Assembly: GCA_946482585.1 (NCBI GenBank)
Contig: CAMLSI010000064.1
Span: forward strand, 1 to 15,285
Reading direction: 5' to 3'
Source of the DNA: an uncultured Lysobacteraceae bacterium
Lineage (GTDB): Bacteria > Pseudomonadota > Gammaproteobacteria > Xanthomonadales > Rhodanobacteraceae
Length of the DNA stretch: 15,285 nt
The notes beneath the pieces were generated by a model. The model saw only the letters and a program-made list of their open reading frames with translations, had not been told where the DNA came from and did not search any database. Positions 8,408-15,285 of the stretch are shown here, in pieces. Positions within the stretch are counted from its first letter, which is position 1, and the number at the start of each line of letters is the position of its first letter. Both the position numbers and the translations under genes were made by a program.

Positions 8408-9015
8408 GTGCGGACATCGCGAGCGCGGACGTCGTCCTCGTCGACGGCGGCGGCACCAACATCGGTTCGGTGCGCTATGCGTTGCAGCGCCTCGGCGTCG
8501 ACGCACCGCTGACCACCGACGCGGCCCGCATCCGGCGCGCGAGTCACGTGATCCTGCCGGGCGTCGGCGCCGCCGGCCCAGCGATGCAACGTCTCGTCGA
8601 ACTCGATCTCGTCGACACGCTGCGTGCGCTGCGGCAGCCCGTGCTCGGTGTCTGCCTCGGCCTGCAATTGTTGTTCGCGCGTTCCGACGAAAGCGAACGT
8701 CCCTGCCTGGGCTTGATTCCGGCCGGGGTCGAGCGCCTGCCCGAGGCACCGGAACGGCGCGTGCCGCACATGGGCTGGAACTGCCTTTCGCCGACCCGTC
8801 CGCATGCGCTGCTCGCCGGCCTGCCCGGCGACGCCTATGCGTACTTCGTGCACAGCTATGCCGCGCCGGTCGGCGACTGGACCGTGGCCGCGAGCACGCA
8901 CGGCGTCAGGTTTTCCGCTATTGTGCAAAAAGATAACTTCTTCGGCATGCAGTTCCATCCGGAACGCTCCGCCGCGGTCGGTTCCCTCCTGCTCAAGAAC
9001 TTCCTGACCCTGTGA
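8404..9015 (+). CDS. hisH: Imidazole glycerol phosphate synthase, glutamine amidotransferase subunit
   Basis: HisH hydrolyses glutamine and passes ammonia to HisF, encoded two genes downstream. The protein has 203 residues. The class I amidotransferase triad is C84 ([10 protein letters not shown]), H185 and E187 ([10 protein letters not shown]). The start ATG overlaps the hisB stop (ATGA) and has AAGGGGA 4 nt upstream. A short AT-rich run of codons at about 8911-8942 (reading F-S-A-I-V-Q-K-D-N) differs from the GC-rich codon use around it. It does not disturb the frame. Confidence 0.96.
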   Translation: MSADIASADVVLVDGGGTNIGSVRYALQRLGVDAPLTTDAARIRRASHVILPGVGAAGPAMQRLVELDLVDTLRALRQPVLGVCLGLQLLFARSDESERPCLGLIPAGVERLPEAPERRVPHMGWNCLSPTRPHALLAGLPGDAYAYFVHSYAAPVGDWTVAASTHGVRFSAIVQKDNFFGMQFHPERSAAVGSLLLKNFLTL

Positions 9016-9740
9016 ACTTCGACATCATTCCCGCGATCGACCTCCGCGACGGCAACGTGGTCCGGCTGCGCCAGGGCGACTATTCGCAGCAGACCAGCTA
9101 CCGCGTCGATCCGCTGCGTCTCGCGCAAGACTATGCCTCGGCCGGCGCCGCCTGGCTGCACGTGGTCGACCTCGACGGCGCGCGCGCCGGCAATCTCGCG
9201 AACTTCCGTCTGATCGAAGCGCTGGCCGGAACGGCAGTGCAGCTGCAGGCCGGCGGCGGCGTACGCAGCGACGACGACCTGGAGCGACTGTTCGACGCCG
9301 GTGTCGCGCGCGTCGTGCTCGGCAGCGTCGCGATACGCGAGCCCGAACGCGTCGAAGCGTGGCTGACGCGCTACGGTGCCGAACGCCTTTGCATCGCGCT
9401 CGATACGCGCCAGGAAAACGGCGTCTGGCGTCTGCCGAGCGAGGGCTGGACGCAGAGCGAAGCGCCGACGCTCGAAGCGCTCGCGCCGCGTTATGCGGCG
9501 GCCGGCGCGATCCACGTGCTGTGCACCGACATCCATCGCGACGGCATGCTGGCCGGGCCGAATCTCGGTCTCTACACGCACCTGCGACAGCTCGCGCCGG
9601 CGCTGCGCGTGCAAGCGTCGGGAGGCGTGCGCGACGTAGCCGACGTGCGTGCCGTGAAAGAGCTCGGCCTTGCCGGCGTCGTGCTCGGCCGCAGCCTGCT
9701 CGAAGGACGGCTCGACCTCGCCGAGGCGCTCGCATGCTGA
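9012..9740 (+). CDS. hisA: ProFAR isomerase (phosphoribosylformimino-AICAR-phosphate isomerase)
   Basis: HisA isomerises ProFAR to PRFAR, the substrate of HisHF. It is a (beta-alpha)8 barrel of 242 residues. The two catalytic aspartates are D10 ([10 protein letters not shown]) and D131 (IALDTR), matching D7 and D129 of E. coli. Phosphate-binding loops are seen in QAGGGVRS and in QASGGVRD near the C-terminus. The start is a GTG that overlaps the hisH stop (GTGA, 9012-9015), and no strong ribosome site precedes it. Translation probably depends on coupling to hisH. HisA and HisF are related barrels, and both keep the paired phosphate sites. Confidence 0.96.
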   Translation: MNFDIIPAIDLRDGNVVRLRQGDYSQQTSYRVDPLRLAQDYASAGAAWLHVVDLDGARAGNLANFRLIEALAGTAVQLQAGGGVRSDDDLERLFDAGVARVVLGSVAIREPERVEAWLTRYGAERLCIALDTRQENGVWRLPSEGWTQSEAPTLEALAPRYAAAGAIHVLCTDIHRDGMLAGPNLGLYTHLRQLAPALRVQASGGVRDVADVRAVKELGLAGVVLGRSLLEGRLDLAEALAC

Positions 9741-10504
9741 CGCGGCGGCTGATTCCCTGCCTCGATGTGCGCGACGGACAGGTCGTCAAAGGTGTGCGTT
9801 TCCGCGACCACGTCGTCGTCGGCGACATTCTCGATCTCGCGCTGCGCTACCGCGACGAAGGCGCCGACGAGCTCGTGTTCTACGACATCACCGCGAGTCC
9901 CGAGCAGCGCGAGGTCGATCGCGGCTGGGTCGCGCGCGTCGCGGCGGCGATCGACATTCCGTTCTGCGTCGCCGGCGGCATCGCGAGCGTCGACACCGCG
10001 CGCGCCGTGTTGCAGGCCGGTGCCGACAAGATCTCGGTCAACTCGCCGGCGCTCGCGCGGCCGGCGCTCGTCGACGAACTGGCCGACGCGTTCGGCGTGC
10101 AGTGCGTCGTCGTCGGCATCGACAGTCTGCGCGACGCGGACGGCGAATGGCGCGTGCGGCAGTACACCGGCGATCCCGACAGGACGCGCGCGCTCGCGCA
10201 GTGCACGCTCGACTGGATCGACGAGGCGATCGCGCGCGGCGCCGGCGAAATCGTGCTGAACTGCATGGGCGCCGACGGCGTGCGCGAAGGCTACGACGTG
10301 GAACAGCTGCGCGCCGCGCGCAGCCGCTGCGCGGTACCGCTGGTCGCCTCGGGCGGCGCGGGAAAGCCCGAACATTTTGCGACAGTGTTCGCGGAGGCCG
10401 ATGTCGACGCGGCGCTCGCCGCGAGCGTGTTTCATTCGGGCAGCGTCGCGATCGGGCCGTTGAAGCGCTACCTGCGCGAGTGCGGCGTGAGCGTGCGGCC
10501 ATGA
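9734..10504 (+). CDS. hisF: Imidazole glycerol phosphate synthase, cyclase subunit
   Basis: HisF uses ammonia from HisH to convert PRFAR to imidazole glycerol phosphate and AICAR; AICAR feeds purine synthesis. The protein has 256 residues in a (beta-alpha)8 barrel. Catalytic D11 (RLIPCLDV) and D130 (VVGIDSL) are at the standard positions. Phosphate-binding segments are FCVAGGIAS and [13 protein letters not shown]. The gene overlaps hisA by 7 bp (ATGCTGA), and GAGG at 9723-9726 lies 7 nt upstream of the ATG. Confidence 0.97.
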   Translation: MLTRRLIPCLDVRDGQVVKGVRFRDHVVVGDILDLALRYRDEGADELVFYDITASPEQREVDRGWVARVAAAIDIPFCVAGGIASVDTARAVLQAGADKISVNSPALARPALVDELADAFGVQCVVVGIDSLRDADGEWRVRQYTGDPDRTRALAQCTLDWIDEAIARGAGEIVLNCMGADGVREGYDVEQLRAARSRCAVPLVASGGAGKPEHFATVFAEADVDAALAASVFHSGSVAIGPLKRYLRECGVSVRP

Positions 10505-11109
10505 CGGTCGATCCCGCGAGGCTGGACTGGAACAAGGGCGAGGGCCTGCTGCCGGCCGTGGTGCAGCACTGGCGTAGCGGCGCCGTGCTCATGCAGGGCT
10601 GGATGAACGAAGCGGCGCTGCGTGCGACGCTCGAGAGCGGCAAGGTCACGTTCTACAGTCGCAGCAAGCAGCGGTTATGGACGAAGGGCGAGACCTCGCA
10701 GCACTTCCTGCTGCTGCGCGAGGTCATGACCGACTGCGACAGCGACAGCCTGCTGCTCCGCGCCGAGCCGCAGGGGCCGACCTGCCACCTCGGCAGCGAC
10801 AGCTGTTTCGGCGCCGATGCCGTTCGCGTTGCAGGATTCCTCGGCGAACTCGATGCATTGGTCGCCGCCCGCGAACGCGAGCGCCCGGCGGGCAGCTACA
10901 CGACCACGCTGTTCGAAGCGGGTCTGCGCCGCATGGCGCAGAAAGTCGGCGAAGAAGGCGTCGAAACCGCGCTGGCGGCCGTCGCTCAGGATGAATCCGC
11001 ATTGATCGGCGAAGCGGCCGATCTGCTGTTTCACCTGACCGTGCTGCTGCGCGCGCGCGGCCTGTCGCTCAACGATGCGATCGGCGAACTCGAGCGCCGC
11101 CACCGCTGA
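10501..11109 (+). CDS. hisI: Bifunctional phosphoribosyl-AMP cyclohydrolase / phosphoribosyl-ATP pyrophosphatase
   Basis: This 202-residue fusion (HisIE) performs steps two and three of the pathway. The N-terminal HisI domain (about 1-108) opens the adenine ring of PR-AMP. It has [10 protein letters not shown], the metal-binding [14 protein letters not shown] and the zinc cysteines in [12 protein letters not shown]. The C-terminal HisE domain (about 114-202) removes pyrophosphate from PR-ATP and has the MazG-like [13 protein letters not shown] and [14 protein letters not shown] short charged linker (ARERERP) joins them. The ATG overlaps the hisF stop (ATGA). It is the last gene of the operon, and a GC-rich hairpin follows directly. 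Confidence 0.97.
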   Translation: MTVDPARLDWNKGEGLLPAVVQHWRSGAVLMQGWMNEAALRATLESGKVTFYSRSKQRLWTKGETSQHFLLLREVMTDCDSDSLLLRAEPQGPTCHLGSDSCFGADAVRVAGFLGELDALVAARERERPAGSYTTTLFEAGLRRMAQKVGEEGVETALAAVAQDESALIGEAADLLFHLTVLLRARGLSLNDAIGELERRHR

Positions 11110-11143
11110 GCCGCGGCGACGTTCGGCGGCTGGCTGCCGCGGC
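11110..11143 (+). terminator. GC-rich hairpin directly after hisIE, no U tract
   Basis: GCCGCGGC at 11110-11117 pairs with GCCGCGGC at 11136-11143 (an 8-bp stem, 18-nt loop). Inside it GCGGC/GCCGC (11126-11130 and 11136-11140) can form a competing stem. The hairpin begins one base after the hisIE stop, where an operon should end. There is no run of T after it, so it is not a standard intrinsic terminator. It may instead protect the 3' end or be chance in GC-rich DNA. Confidence 0.25.
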
Positions 11144-11194
11144 CGGGCCGCCCGACCCTGCTCCGGTCCGCGTTGGCGGCGCTGCGGAAAACCT

Positions 11195-11203
11195 TGCTAG
11201 ACT
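11195..11203 (+). promoter_or_regulatory. Extended -10 promoter of the GAF-GGDEF gene
   Basis: TGCTAGACT contains a TG extension directly before the -10 hexamer TAGACT (11198-11203). A weak -35, TTGGCG at 11173-11178, lies at 19-nt spacing. The predicted start near 11210 leaves about 20 nt before the ATG at 11231, enough for the GGGAGG ribosome site. This supports transcription separate from the his operon. Confidence 0.4.
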
Positions 11204-11230
11204 CGGTCCAACGTGTTGCGGGAGGCCGTA

Positions 11231-12880
11231 ATGCCGCAGCTCGACGACGGCAGGGCCGCTTGCGGCGGCCGCGAACGCGAAGCGCGCCAGCTCGCGCTGA
11301 TCCATCGTATTGCGCGCATCTCAGCCGAAAATCATTCGTTGCGCTCGCGCCTGCAGCAGATCGTGCGTCTGCTGCAGGCGCATCTGCAGTGCGAATTCGT
11401 CGCCTGCGCGTCGATCGATCTGCGGGAAGGTCGCTTCCGCTGCGAAGCGCTCGCCGCCGACATCCCGACGGTGATCCACGTCGGGTACGGCCGCGAACTC
11501 GGCAGCGGAGTCGTCGGCGAGGTTGCGGCGACCGGACATACGCTGTACGTGGCCGACGTCACGTGCCATCCGAACTATGTCGAGACCATGCCGGGCACGC
11601 ATTCGGAGCTCTGCGTCGCGATGCGCCACAACGGCGAAGTCATGGGCGTCCTCAATGCCGAGGCGATGCGCACGGATGCATTCCGCGACGAGATCGATCT
11701 GCTCGAAACGCTGGCCGAGCAACTCGCCGGCATGTTCGCGGCGGAACGGCTCAATGCCGAGCAGCGGCAGCGGCTGGAACTGCTGGGCATGCTCAGCGAA
11801 CTGTCACGCGTTGCGATCGAAGCCGAAGGCCTCGACCAGGCGCTGCTGCGCATCGTGAATTTCCTGCGCGATCGCTTCGCGCTCGAATCGGTCGGCGTGA
11901 TGCTGGCGGATCGGCATTCGCGGCGCCTGCGCTTCAAGGCGCATGCGGGCAATTCGGTGTTCCACGGCCGCAGCGGCGGCGACTGGCCCGAGACGCTCGG
12001 CGTCATCGGCCGGGCGTTCCGCACCGGCCAGGCGCAGTACGTGGCGGACGTGACCGAAGATCCCGACTACGTGCTCGGCAATCCGGCGGTGACCACCGAA
12101 TACGTGCTGCCGATCCGCCTGCGCGGCGAGCTCATCGGTATGCTCAACCTCGAAGCGTCCGATCCGCAGGCGCTCGACGAAGCGAACCGGCAGATGCTGA
12201 CGGCGCTGGCCGATCAGGTCGCCGGCGCCGTGCACCTGGCGGCGACGAACGCGCGTCTGCGCGAAATCAATCGCCTCGTCGAGGAAAAGTCGGCCGCGCT
12301 CGCGCAGGCCAATCTTCGTTTGCGCGAGGCCAATCAGCAGCTCGAGAAGCTTTCCCATCGCGATGGACTCACCGGCATCGCGAACCGGCGCCGTTTCGAC
12401 GAAGTGCTCGCGACGGAATGGAGCCGGGCGCAGCGTCACGGCGATTCGATCGCACTGCTGCTGCTCGATATCGACGACTTCAAGAGCTACAACGACGGGT
12501 ACGGCCACCTTGCCGGCGACGATGCATTGCGCCAGGTCGCGCGCGCGCTCGGCGGAGCGCTGGGACGCGCTGAGGATTGCGTGGCGCGCTATGGCGGCGA
12601 AGAGTTCGGCGTGCTGCTGCCGCAGAGCTCGCTCGCCGATGCACAGAACGTCGCGGCGCACGTCGCGAGCGCGATCGCGCAGCTCGCGCTGCCGCATGCC
12701 TATTCGCGCGCAGCGCCGTATCTGACCGTCAGCATCGGCGTGGCGGCGTTGGTGCCGCACGTCGGCCTCGATGCGCTCACGCTCGTGACGCGCGCCGACG
12801 GCGCGCTGTACCGTGCGAAGACACTGGGCCGAAACCGCATCGAGTCCGCGACGACGTCGTTTGTGCTTGCGGCGACGTGA
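11231..12880 (+). CDS. Soluble diguanylate cyclase with tandem GAF domains (GAF-GAF-GGDEF)
   Basis: This 549-residue protein has no signal peptide or membrane helix and should work in the cytoplasm, making c-di-GMP from two GTP. Two GAF domains lie at about 20-172 and 188-335. They resemble each other (YVADVTCHPNYV at 106-117 and YVADVTEDPDYV at 270-281, each followed by a GxLN motif), suggesting internal duplication. A coiled coil at about 340-374 leads to the GGDEF domain, with LLLDIDDFKSYND (410-422) and the active motif GGEEF (455-459). The inhibitory site R446-A-E-D449 is intact, so product feedback is expected. The start is ATG 11231, with GGGAGG 5 nt upstream. A GTG six codons earlier is in frame but lacks a ribosome site. 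The GAF ligand is unknown; with no PilZ or output domain, its effect is through c-di-GMP alone. Confidence 0.93.
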   Translation: MPQLDDGRAACGGREREARQLALIHRIARISAENHSLRSRLQQIVRLLQAHLQCEFVACASIDLREGRFRCEALAADIPTVIHVGYGRELGSGVVGEVAATGHTLYVADVTCHPNYVETMPGTHSELCVAMRHNGEVMGVLNAEAMRTDAFRDEIDLLETLAEQLAGMFAAERLNAEQRQRLELLGMLSELSRVAIEAEGLDQALLRIVNFLRDRFALESVGVMLADRHSRRLRFKAHAGNSVFHGRSGGDWPETLGVIGRAFRTGQAQYVADVTEDPDYVLGNPAVTTEYVLPIRLRGELIGMLNLEASDPQALDEANRQMLTALADQVAGAVHLAATNARLREINRLVEEKSAALAQANLRLREANQQLEKLSHRDGLTGIANRRRFDEVLATEWSRAQRHGDSIALLLLDIDDFKSYNDGYGHLAGDDALRQVARALGGALGRAEDCVARYGGEEFGVLLPQSSLADAQNVAAHVASAIAQLALPHAYSRAAPYLTVSIGVAALVPHVGLDALTLVTRADGALYRAKTLGRNRIESATTSFVLAAT

Positions 12881-12889
12881 CGCGGCTCG

Positions 12890-12935
12890 TCTTGTATTTC
12901 ATTAATTTATAAATTCATATTGTGGATAATTTGTT
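12890..12935 (+). promoter_or_regulatory. AT-rich island with 12-nt palindrome, promoter-like
   Basis: This stretch of about 46 nt is sharply AT-rich against very GC-rich surroundings. It holds the perfect palindrome AATTTATAAATT (12904-12915) and the hexamer GATAAT (12925-12930, 5 of 6 to the -10 consensus), with only a weak -35 (TTAATT, 12902-12907, 17-nt spacing). It would drive the Dph6-like gene with a leader of about 90 nt. A second, weaker pair nearer the gene is TTGGCC (12976-12981) and AACAAT (12999-13004), also 17 nt apart. Confidence 0.4.
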
Positions 12936-13028
12936 TTGGACCGGCCTCGGTGCCGTCCGTCGGCCTGCGCGGCTCTTGGCCGCCGCTGCGACACGCGCAA
13001 CAATCGCGTTTTCCGGCGGAGTTTCGCG

Positions 13029-13685
13029 ATGCGGCAGACGTATGCGGTTTCCTGGAGCGGCGGCAAGGATTCGGCGCTGAGCCTGTGGCGAGTCTGGCAG
13101 CGGCTCGGCGCGCCGGCGGCACTGGTGACGAGCCTGATCGATGACGGCTCGCGCACGCGTTCGCATCGATTGCGCCCGGAGGTGTTGCGCGCGCAGACTG
13201 CCGCCATCGGCGTGAATGCGGTCGAAGTCGCGACGAGCCTGACCGACTACCGGCGCAACTTCAGCGCCGCGCTCGCGCGCCTGCGTGACGAAGCCGGCAT
13301 CGGTGCGGTGGTGTTCGGCGACATCGACCTCCAAGCGCATCGCCGCTGGTGCCGCAGCGTGTGTGCCGAGCTCGGCCTCGACTGTCTGCATCCGATCTGG
13401 GAGGAACCGCGCGAAGCGCTGCTGCGAGAATTCCTCGACGCGGGTTTCGTGACGCGCCTCGTCGCCGTGCAGGACGGCAAGCTCGACGAGCGGCTGCTCG
13501 GCCGCGCGCTCGATGCCGATGTCATCGGGGAATTCCGCCGGGCCGGCATCGATCTCTGCGGCGAAGCCGGCGAGTACCACACGGTCGTCGTCGACGGTCC
13601 ATGTTTCAGTCGGCCGCTGACTCTGCATGAAGTCGGCCGCGAACGCGCCGAGGGTTACTGCTTCATCGATTTTGCGCTGGACTGA
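13029..13685 (+). CDS. Dph6-type PP-loop ATPase (diphthine-ammonia ligase family, DUF71)
   Basis: This 218-residue protein belongs to the adenine-nucleotide alpha-hydrolase family that includes eukaryotic and archaeal Dph6. The PP-loop SGGKDS is at residues 10-15 (VSWSGGKDSALSLW), and the family signature GEAGEYHT is at 178-185 (usually GENGEYHT; here Asn is Ala). Other family stretches are VVFGDIDLQAHR and PIWEEP. It lacks the RidA-like domains fused to fungal Dph6. Bacteria do not make diphthamide, so it probably adenylates another carboxylate for amidation or a similar ligation; the substrate is unknown. The start ATG 13029 has GGAG at 13018-13021. An in-frame TTG at 12936 would add a non-homologous N-terminus before the conserved start. 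Its 3' end overlaps the convergent peptidase gene by 31 bp. Confidence 0.9.
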   Translation: MRQTYAVSWSGGKDSALSLWRVWQRLGAPAALVTSLIDDGSRTRSHRLRPEVLRAQTAAIGVNAVEVATSLTDYRRNFSAALARLRDEAGIGAVVFGDIDLQAHRRWCRSVCAELGLDCLHPIWEEPREALLREFLDAGFVTRLVAVQDGKLDERLLGRALDADVIGEFRRAGIDLCGEAGEYHTVVVDGPCFSRPLTLHEVGRERAEGYCFIDFALD

Positions 13686-14755
13686 GGAGCGGCCGCGACC
13701 TTGGGAACGGCGAACGGTTGCGGCGGCCCGAGCGTGAATCCGCGGCGCCACTGCGCGAGCTTGGCTTCGATCAGCGGAGTGCTCGCGATCTGCGGTTCGG
13801 AGGGGGTCTGCTTGTCGGCCTCTTCCCAGTCGGCGATGCGCTGGCGCGCGATCTCGAACGCGCCGCGGAAAGTGTCGGTCTGGTTGAGTCCGTCGACGAA
13901 GAACGCCTTGCCGAAGTAGGTGAGGTCGGAATCGGCACCGCAGCCGAACGACGGGCGGTCGGCACGCGCGGCGGTGATGACCATGCTCGTCGAGTTCTTC
14001 AGGCCTTCGAGGAAACCGCCGGAATAGCAGGCCGAAATGATGCTGACGCGCCAGCGGAACGGTCGCGCGCTGACGATCCGGGACAGGTCGTCCGCGGCTA
14101 TCCAGTCGAACGGCATCACGTCCATGCCGACATAGAGGTTGTGATCCTCGTCGCCGTGGCTCGTCATGAACAGCAGCAGGATGTCTTCTTCGGGATCGAA
14201 GCGATCGTGTTCGAGCAGGCCGTCGAGCACGAGCTCGAGATTGGTCCAGGTAGCCAGCGGCCGCGTTTCTACCGTGGCCGGATTGTTCTGGAGCACGACC
14301 ACGCGGCCGCGCGCGTCGTAGCGCTCCGAGAACAATTTCTCCACGTATTCCGCTTCGTTGCGGACTACGTTCTCGTCGCCGTCGCCGGCGAACGCGACCA
14401 CGTAGAGGTCGGTGCGCCCCGGGGTTTGCGGACGCAGCGCGGCCAGGGCTTCGTCGACGAGGCGGAATTGATCGTAGAACACGCGCTCGGGGCTGTAGTC
14501 GGGCGCTTCGGGCTCGCTGTCGGATGCGAGTGCGGGAAACCAGCGCCCCACCAGCTCGCGCATCGCGGCGAGATCGGCGAGCAGGGCCTTGGTATCCGCC
14601 TTGGCCTCGTGCGGCGGTACCGTGCCGGCATCGACGACGGCGGACGGCGTCGTCGCCGACGGTTCGACATCCCGCTGCCGGTCGCGCAGCCAGAAACCGG
14701 CGGCGAAGCCGAGCAGCAGCGCGAAGGCGAGCCGCGCGGCGTCAGTGCCGGTCAT
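13655..14755 (-). CDS. Membrane-anchored peptidase of family C13 (legumain/caspase-like fold)
   Basis: This 366-residue protein has one N-terminal hydrophobic helix (about 6-23) followed by RDRQRD, a signal anchor or uncleaved signal, then a linker rich in Pro, Ala and Ser. The catalytic domain from about 110 carries the clan CD dyad: H200 in FMTSHGDED and C243 in SIISACYSGGF, each after a hydrophobic strand (DILLLF, WRVSII). TNLELVLDGLL and MVITAARADRPSFGC fit bacterial C13 members. It is therefore a predicted cysteine endopeptidase, probably facing the periplasm. The start is ATG 14755, placed just before the membrane segment and 10 nt after the mtnC stop; the open frame extends 41 codons further upstream, but this lies inside mtnC and has no family character. 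The target protein is unknown, and the ribosome site is weak, which suggests coupling to mtnC. Confidence 0.85.
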   Translation of the reverse strand: MTGTDAARLAFALLLGFAAGFWLRDRQRDVEPSATTPSAVVDAGTVPPHEAKADTKALLADLAAMRELVGRWFPALASDSEPEAPDYSPERVFYDQFRLVDEALAALRPQTPGRTDLYVVAFAGDGDENVVRNEAEYVEKLFSERYDARGRVVVLQNNPATVETRPLATWTNLELVLDGLLEHDRFDPEEDILLLFMTSHGDEDHNLYVGMDVMPFDWIAADDLSRIVSARPFRWRVSIISACYSGGFLEGLKNSTSMVITAARADRPSFGCGADSDLTYFGKAFFVDGLNQTDTFRGAFEIARQRIADWEEADKQTPSEPQIASTPLIEAKLAQWRRGFTLGPPQPFAVPKVAAAPQSSAKSMKQ

Positions 14756-14765
14756 CGTCGGCGGA

Positions 14766-15285
14766 TCAGACCGCGATCGCGTCGAAATCGCCGACGCAGC
14801 GGTGCGAGCCGTCGGCCGGGCATTGCAGCGGCGGGCGGCAGAGCCACGTCGTCTGCAGGCCGGCGGCACGCGCGGCATCGAGCTCCTCGACGATGTCCGA
14901 CAGGAACAGGATGTCCTGCGGCGGTACGCCGATCGCCGCGGCGATCCGCGTATAGGAACCCGCTTCGCGCTTGCCGCCGATCTCGGTGTCGAAATGACCG
15001 TCGAATAGCGCCGACAGATCGCCGGCTTCGCTGTAGCGGAAGAACAGTTTCTGCGCGGCGACCGAGCCCGACGAGTAGACGTACAGCGGCAGCCCTCGCG
15101 CCTTCCACGCGCGCAGCCGCGCGGCGACTTCGGGGTAGACGTGCGCGCGATAGACGCCGTCGCGATAGCCGGCTTCCCAGATCAGTCCCTGCAGCGCCTT
15201 GAGCGGCGTGGCCTTGCGGTCTTCGGCGATCCACTGGCGCAAGGCGGCGACGATCGCATCGCGATCGTCGCTGTCGATCCCGGCT
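14766..15285 (-). CDS. mtnC: Enolase-phosphatase E1 of methionine salvage (5' end cut off by window edge)
   Basis: The frame enters from the right edge and ends at TGA 14768-14766, leaving 172 residues of the C-terminal part. MtnC is a HAD enzyme that enolises and then dephosphorylates 2,3-diketo-5-methylthiopentyl-1-phosphate. Visible motifs are [16 protein letters not shown] (HAD motif II), the lysine in [10 protein letters not shown] and the acidic motif [35 protein letters not shown] is also typical. The nucleophile DxD motif lies beyond the window. The gene is followed after 10 nt by the C13 peptidase gene on the same strand, so the two are probably co-transcribed. Other salvage genes (for example mtnB and mtnD) may lie upstream, outside the window. 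Confidence 0.93.
   Translation of the reverse strand, partial: AGIDSDDRDAIVAALRQWIAEDRKATPLKALQGLIWEAGYRDGVYRAHVYPEVAARLRAWKARGLPLYVYSSGSVAAQKLFFRYSEAGDLSALFDGHFDTEIGGKREAGSYTRIAAAIGVPPQDILFLSDIVEELDAARAAGLQTTWLCRPPLQCPADGSHRCVGDFDAIAV

Noticed and set aside
11213..11230. GTG 11213 as the start of the GAF-GGDEF protein
   Set aside because: No ribosome site precedes it, the GGGAGG lies inside the extension, and the ATG at 11231 is at correct spacing from it.
12936..13028. An N-terminal extension of the Dph6-like protein starting at TTG 12936
   Set aside because: The ATG at 13029 has GGAG at good spacing and begins right at the conserved start of the family. The extra 31 residues are Arg-rich and lack homology features.
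14756..14878. A 41-codon upstream extension of the C13 peptidase
   Set aside because: It lies inside mtnC in another frame, and the ATG at 14755 directly precedes the membrane segment.
1..15285. Mobile elements, CRISPR arrays, tRNA/rRNA genes, attachment sites
   Set aside because: No transposase, integrase, regularly spaced repeats or RNA gene sequence was recognised. Gene content and composition look like stable chromosome.

Overview
The window is high-GC DNA with dense coding on both strands. It reads like a chromosomal segment of a gammaproteobacterium of the Xanthomonadales/Lysobacterales or Nevskiales type. The evidence is a compact hisGDCBHAFI operon in the gammaproteobacterial order with fused hisB and hisIE genes, a Xanthomonas-like HisB, and secreted or signalling genes typical of those groups around it. 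The placement is inferred from gene content and remembered protein sequences, not from a search.

Layout, left to right. (1) Minus strand, 1-1225: a secreted zinc carboxypeptidase of family M14, cut off by the left edge, with a CRP/Clp-like box upstream at 1311-1326. (2) Minus strand, about 1410-3248: a membrane diguanylate cyclase (periplasmic 7TMR-DISMED2 domain, seven membrane helices, coiled coil, GGDEF). (3) 3249-3633: a 385-nt divergent intergenic region with a tandem 12-mer and a palindrome on the cyclase side, and a promoter plus operator-like inverted repeat on the his side. (4) Plus strand, 3634-11109: nine genes, a TrpR/YerC-family regulator followed by hisG, D, C, B, H, A, F and IE. 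Every junction is a 4-7 bp overlap or a 1-nt gap, so this is one translationally coupled operon. (5) Plus strand, 11231-12880: a soluble GAF-GAF-GGDEF diguanylate cyclase with its own promoter. (6) An AT-rich island, then a Dph6-type PP-loop ATPase (13029-13685). (7) Minus strand: mtnC (methionine salvage enolase-phosphatase, cut off by the right edge), followed 10 nt later by a membrane-anchored C13 (legumain-like) peptidase whose 3' end overlaps the Dph6-like gene tail to tail by 31 bp.

How the genes work together. HisG to HisIE carry out the whole path from PRPP and ATP to histidinol and then histidine. The leading TrpR-family protein is the likely repressor of its own operon: an inverted repeat sits at the predicted transcription start, and no His-rich leader peptide is visible. 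The two flanking cyclases make c-di-GMP but differ in feedback control: the soluble one keeps an RxxD inhibitory site and the membrane one lacks it.

No clearly new multi-gene system is present. The best leads are the his regulator with its operator, the zinc-less HisB phosphatase domain, the membrane-anchored C13 peptidase, the stand-alone Dph6-like ATPase, and several unassigned palindromes in the intergenic regions.
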